This document shows positions 60,873 to 64,000 of a stretch of 64,000 bases of DNA, in pieces. The notes beneath the pieces were generated by a model, which saw nothing but the letters and a program-made list of their open reading frames with translations, was not told the DNA's origin and did no database searches. The stretch comes from Sphingobacteriales bacterium TSM_CSM (lineage in GTDB: Bacteria; Bacteroidota; Bacteroidia; Chitinophagales; UBA2359). The position numbers and the translations under genes are program-made. Numbering within the stretch: position 1 is the stretch's first letter; each line of letters begins with the position of its first letter. Location of the stretch: assembly GCA_002212725.1 (NCBI GenBank), contig MTCR01000082.1, positions 1 through 64,000 on the forward strand, given 5' to 3'.

Positions 60873-63065
60873 ATGAAGTTGAAAATTATGCCTCAAACCG
60901 TTGCATGTATTGTTCTTTCTCTCCTGTTCCTTTACCGGGCAAATGCCCAAACCGTTCAGCGGTGCGCCTCTACTGAATACTCGGCACATTTATATCAACA
61001 AGACCCCCGCAACCGCACCAATTGGGAAGCTGTTGAGGCATATACCCAAAAATGGATAAAAACGCACCGGGATGTAAAAAGCATGGGCGAAGTTTACACC
61101 ATACCGGTTGTGGTGCATGTGGTATATACAGAGGACATTCCCGAAACAAATGTGAGCGAAGAACAAATTTATTCGCAAATAGAAGCGCTAACCGAAGATT
61201 TCAGGCGGATGAATGCCGACACCAACCTTACACCCGATGAGTTTTTGCCCGTTACTGCCGATATTGAAGTAGAATTTTGCATTGCCCATAAAGACCCCGA
61301 AGGCTACCCAACTACCGGCATTACCCGAACCCCTACCGACAAGGAAGTATTTAACGTTAGCAGCAACGATGTAAAATCTTTTGCTTCGGGCGGTGCCGAT
61401 GGCTGGCCGTCTAACAGGTACTTAAACATGTGGGTTTGCAACAGCATCAGCAATGATGACGGCGATGAAATATTGGGTTATGCCCAGTTTCCGGCCGAAG
61501 GCCCCGTCCAATACGACGGGGTGGTAATTGCCCACTACGCTTTTGGCAGAACCGGCTCTGTCAGCCCTATTCACGACAAAGGGCGCACAGCTACGCATGA
61601 AGTAGGACACTGGTTAAACCTTATACACATTTGGGGCGACAAAGATTTACCCTTGGGTACCGAACCCTCCTGCTTTACCGATGATCTGGTAGCCGACACC
61701 CCGCTTTCTGACGAAGCCAATTTTGGTTGCCCCACAACCAACAGTTGCGCCAACGAAAGCCCCGATTATAACGACATGATACAAAACTACATGGATTACT
61801 CCAACGATAATTGCCTGAACCTGTTTACCCTGGGACAAAAACAACGTATGAGGGCAATACTGGAACCAGGAGGCGTAAGAAACAGCCTGGTTTCGCAACC
61901 CGATATTTGCGGAGTAGGTGAAAACGATGCATCGGCACTTAGCATAATTGCCCCCTACGGAACCGGTATCTGCACCACTTTTGAACCGGTTATTGAACTG
62001 GTAAATTCGGGTTCGGGTACTTTGTATTATGTTGATATTCAGTATTCGGTAGATAACGGCGCTCCCATCAGCACCTACTGGATTGGCGAGTTGCCGCCGT
62101 TTGAATGGGTAAACATTACGCTGCCGCCGCTCAATACTATTACGCCGGGCATTATTCACAGTTTTACCGTTACTTACAGTAATCCCAACGGAGTGGCAGA
62201 TTTCAACATCGCCGACAATTCAAAAACTGTTAGTTTTGCCACCGTACCCAAAGGAGCCGACCTGCCCTTTGCAGCCGGTTTTGAAACAGGTGGTTTTCCG
62301 GCTACCGGCTGGCAGGTAATAAACCCGGGCAGCAACACCACGTTTGCCCTCTACAGCGGTGCAGGCAATTCGGGCAGTTTTTCGGTTTACATAGAAAATG
62401 TAAATTACAATGCTACCGGCGCTGTTGATGAGTTTACCCTTCCCCGTGTGGACTTAGATGAGGTAAACCCCAAATTGGAGTTTTACCAGGCATACGCCCT
62501 TAAAACCGCTGCCGATGTGCCCGATACGCTGGAAATACTGGTTTCTACAGATTGCGGCACTACCTTTACCTCTGCCTATAAAATAACCAATGAGCAACTC
62601 ATTACTGCCCTTAACCCCATTTCGGCATCTTTTGTGCCTGCTTCCACCAACTGGCGCCGGCACGAGGTTTCACTTTGGGATTTTAAAGGAACCCGAAGTG
62701 CGGTTATTAAATTCAGGCAGGTGCGCGGAACCGGCAACAACCTTTTTATTGACGACATTAATGTGTTTGCCGGCAATACCTCGGTTATACCCGCAGCCAA
62801 TACGCTTTTGGCAGGCAGTATGCGCTTAGCGCCCAACCCTGCAAACAACCATGCCATACTTAGGTTTACCGGCAGCCAGACAGCGCCCGGCCAAGTTTCG
62901 GTTTTTTCTTTATCGGGGCAAGTGGTGTGGCAAAACGCCATTCAGGTTAATAATGGCGAAAACTCTTTTCAACTGCCTGCCGCACAATGGCTTCCGGGTA
63001 TTTATGCCGTGCGGCTTACCGTTGGCAACCAAACTGTAACCCAAAAACTAAGCGTGGTAAGGTAA
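60873..63065 (+). CDS. M43 (pappalysin-type) zinc metalloprotease with T9SS sorting domain
   Basis: The 730-residue protein has a signal peptide (1-25, RANAQ). A propeptide-like region is followed by a conserved IPVVVHVVYTEDIPETNVSEEQI stretch. The catalytic zinc site is HEVGHWLNLIHIWGD (His242, Glu243, His246, His252, Asp256), with the Met-turn in QNYMDYSNDNC. Beta-rich domains cover about 340-640, including a MAM/jelly-roll-like domain (ETGGFPATGWQVINPGSNTT). The end is a T9SS sorting domain (APNPANNHAILRF ... TQKLSVVR). It is secreted or surface-bound and likely active. The second, similar gene begins 62 bases later. Confidence 0.93.
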   Translation: MKLKIMPQTVACIVLSLLFLYRANAQTVQRCASTEYSAHLYQQDPRNRTNWEAVEAYTQKWIKTHRDVKSMGEVYTIPVVVHVVYTEDIPETNVSEEQIYSQIEALTEDFRRMNADTNLTPDEFLPVTADIEVEFCIAHKDPEGYPTTGITRTPTDKEVFNVSSNDVKSFASGGADGWPSNRYLNMWVCNSISNDDGDEILGYAQFPAEGPVQYDGVVIAHYAFGRTGSVSPIHDKGRTATHEVGHWLNLIHIWGDKDLPLGTEPSCFTDDLVADTPLSDEANFGCPTTNSCANESPDYNDMIQNYMDYSNDNCLNLFTLGQKQRMRAILEPGGVRNSLVSQPDICGVGENDASALSIIAPYGTGICTTFEPVIELVNSGSGTLYYVDIQYSVDNGAPISTYWIGELPPFEWVNITLPPLNTITPGIIHSFTVTYSNPNGVADFNIADNSKTVSFATVPKGADLPFAAGFETGGFPATGWQVINPGSNTTFALYSGAGNSGSFSVYIENVNYNATGAVDEFTLPRVDLDEVNPKLEFYQAYALKTAADVPDTLEILVSTDCGTTFTSAYKITNEQLITALNPISASFVPASTNWRRHEVSLWDFKGTRSAVIKFRQVRGTGNNLFIDDINVFAGNTSVIPAANTLLAGSMRLAPNPANNHAILRFTGSQTAPGQVSVFSLSGQVVWQNAIQVNNGENSFQLPAAQWLPGIYAVRLTVGNQTVTQKLSVVR

Positions 63066-63127
63066 CAATTCCGGCATATTTTACATTTTTTTAAAACCAC
63101 ATCATTTCACTGTTTCAATTACTATTT

Positions 63128-64000
63128 ATGTTTACAAAAACCGCCGCGGCAGTGGCATTGTTGTTGCCTGTTTTACTGCTTGCACAAACTACCGAACCCT
63201 GCGGTACCATGCCCGCATTGGCCAACCAACTGCAAAACAATCCTGCAGCAGCAGAAAAAATGCACCAAATAGAAGATTTTACCCAAAAATGGATTGATAA
63301 AAACGCCGGAAGGGTAAAAGAAATGGGAACCATAATAACCATACCGGTAGTAGTGCATGTATTGTACAACGCCGGTGTACCCGAAACCAACATTAGCGAA
63401 GCCAAAATCTTGTCGCAAATAGATGTGTTGAATGCCGACTTTCGCCGCCTGAACGAAAATGCCGATAACACACCGCCTGAATTTTTGCCCGTTGCCGCCG
63501 ATGCCGAAATTGAATTTTGCCTCGCACAACGAGCGCCCGATGGGTTTCCTACCTCCGGCATTACCCGAACGGCTACGGTTAAAACTTCTTTTACAACCAG
63601 CACCGACGATGCCAAGTTTAACAATACCGGCGGGCATGATGCCTGGCCTTCCGACACCTATCTGAACATGTGGGTAGTGCCTTCTATTAATGGCGGAAAT
63701 GTGCTGGGGTATGCCCAGTTTCCCGGGCAAGATGCCGCAACCGATGGAGTGGTAATTGCCTATAACTGTTTTGGAACCATACCACCTTATATTACCCCCT
63801 ACATTTACGGCAGAACCTCTGTACACGAAATAGGCCACTGGCTCAACCTGCGGCATATTTGGGGCGATGGCGATTGCAGCGTAGATGACTTTGTGAATGA
63901 TACACCCCGTTCCGACGGGCCTAACTACGGCTGCCCCACTACCAACAGTTGCTCTAATGAAAGCCCCGACTACAACGACATGAAAGAAAATTACATGGAT
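63128..64000 (+). CDS. Second M43 zinc metalloprotease, N-terminal part (cut by window edge)
   Basis: This frame is open from the ATG at 63128 to the last base (291 codons). Residues 1-20 are a signal peptide (AVALLLPVLLLAQ). It aligns along its whole visible length with the gene before it: ITIPVVVHVLYNAGVPETNIS, then SGITRTATVK, NMWVVPSINGGNVLGYAQFP, and the zinc site HEIGHWLNLRHIWGD (His233, Glu234, His237, His243, Asp247). The end in view is NYMD, the start of the Met-turn. It is a tandem duplicate; the C-terminal part, probably with a sorting domain, lies outside. Confidence 0.92.
   Translation, partial: MFTKTAAAVALLLPVLLLAQTTEPCGTMPALANQLQNNPAAAEKMHQIEDFTQKWIDKNAGRVKEMGTIITIPVVVHVLYNAGVPETNISEAKILSQIDVLNADFRRLNENADNTPPEFLPVAADAEIEFCLAQRAPDGFPTSGITRTATVKTSFTTSTDDAKFNNTGGHDAWPSDTYLNMWVVPSINGGNVLGYAQFPGQDAATDGVVIAYNCFGTIPPYITPYIYGRTSVHEIGHWLNLRHIWGDGDCSVDDFVNDTPRSDGPNYGCPTTNSCSNESPDYNDMKENYMD

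Overview
The window is chromosomal DNA of a Bacteroidota bacterium, most likely an aerobic, environmental member of the Chitinophagales/Saprospirales-like lineages. Several things point there. Secreted proteins end in type IX secretion (T9SS) sorting domains with the YPNP-type motif. Respiration uses alternative complex III (actABCDEF) joined to an aa3/caa3-type oxidase. A HU-CCDC81/SPOR envelope protein is present. Promoters match TTTG-N19-20-TAnnTTTG, and starts lack obvious Shine-Dalgarno sequences. No rRNA, tRNA, CRISPR array, prophage or intact insertion sequence was recognised.

Layout. 1-830 is the 3' end of a PKD/T9SS protein carrying in-frame palindromic inserts. 1.1-7.7 kb reads rightward: TamB-like protein, App1-like phosphatase, HemJ-like protein. 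7.9-12.6 kb reads leftward and is mostly envelope proteins: DinB, OmpA, HU-SPOR, an outer-membrane barrel. 13.2-17.5 kb reads leftward: ribBA, two glycosyltransferases, an SRPBCC protein. 17.8-24 kb holds lipoproteins (one diheme), CysQ, MnmA and a glycerophosphodiesterase. 24.1-28.2 kb holds an M23 peptidase, a NeuD-like acetyltransferase, a MerR regulator, an MBL hydrolase and an F420-type oxidoreductase. 28.4-30.4 kb is an exported WD40-caspase-fold protein. 47.7-30.6 kb (leftward) is one respiratory block: actA-B-C-D-E-F, coxB-A, ctaB, two subunit III genes, subunit IV, a terminator, then sco, DUF420 and mazG-like. 48.4-56.1 kb holds a small membrane protein, an orphan T9SS tail, prc, ribE, tilS, lgt and DUF6580. 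56.5-64 kb holds T9SS cargo: a CotH-kinase/LTD protein and two tandem M43 metalloproteases, the second cut by the window edge and in the same frame to base 64000. A GHMP kinase and a lipoprotein lie among them.

How the genes work together. The act/cox block encodes quinol:cytochrome c oxidoreductase, terminal oxidase, heme O synthase, the copper chaperone Sco and a DUF420 (CtaM-like) factor. That is a full supercomplex plus assembly kit, and HemJ adds a heme-synthesis step. Lgt matures the many lipoproteins. TamB, OmpA, SPOR, M23 and Prc proteins maintain the envelope.

The most unusual items are: (i) a family of about 180-bp intergenic repeats present four times, each pointing tail-first into the 3' end of a neighbouring gene and each carrying a similar ATG-initiated short reading frame; (ii) ActE fused to an OmpA-type peptidoglycan-binding domain; (iii) different palindromic elements inserted in frame at the same loop of two T9SS sorting domains; (iv) the exported WD40-caspase-fold protein. 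All functional calls come from reading motifs and recalled family knowledge; no database search was run.
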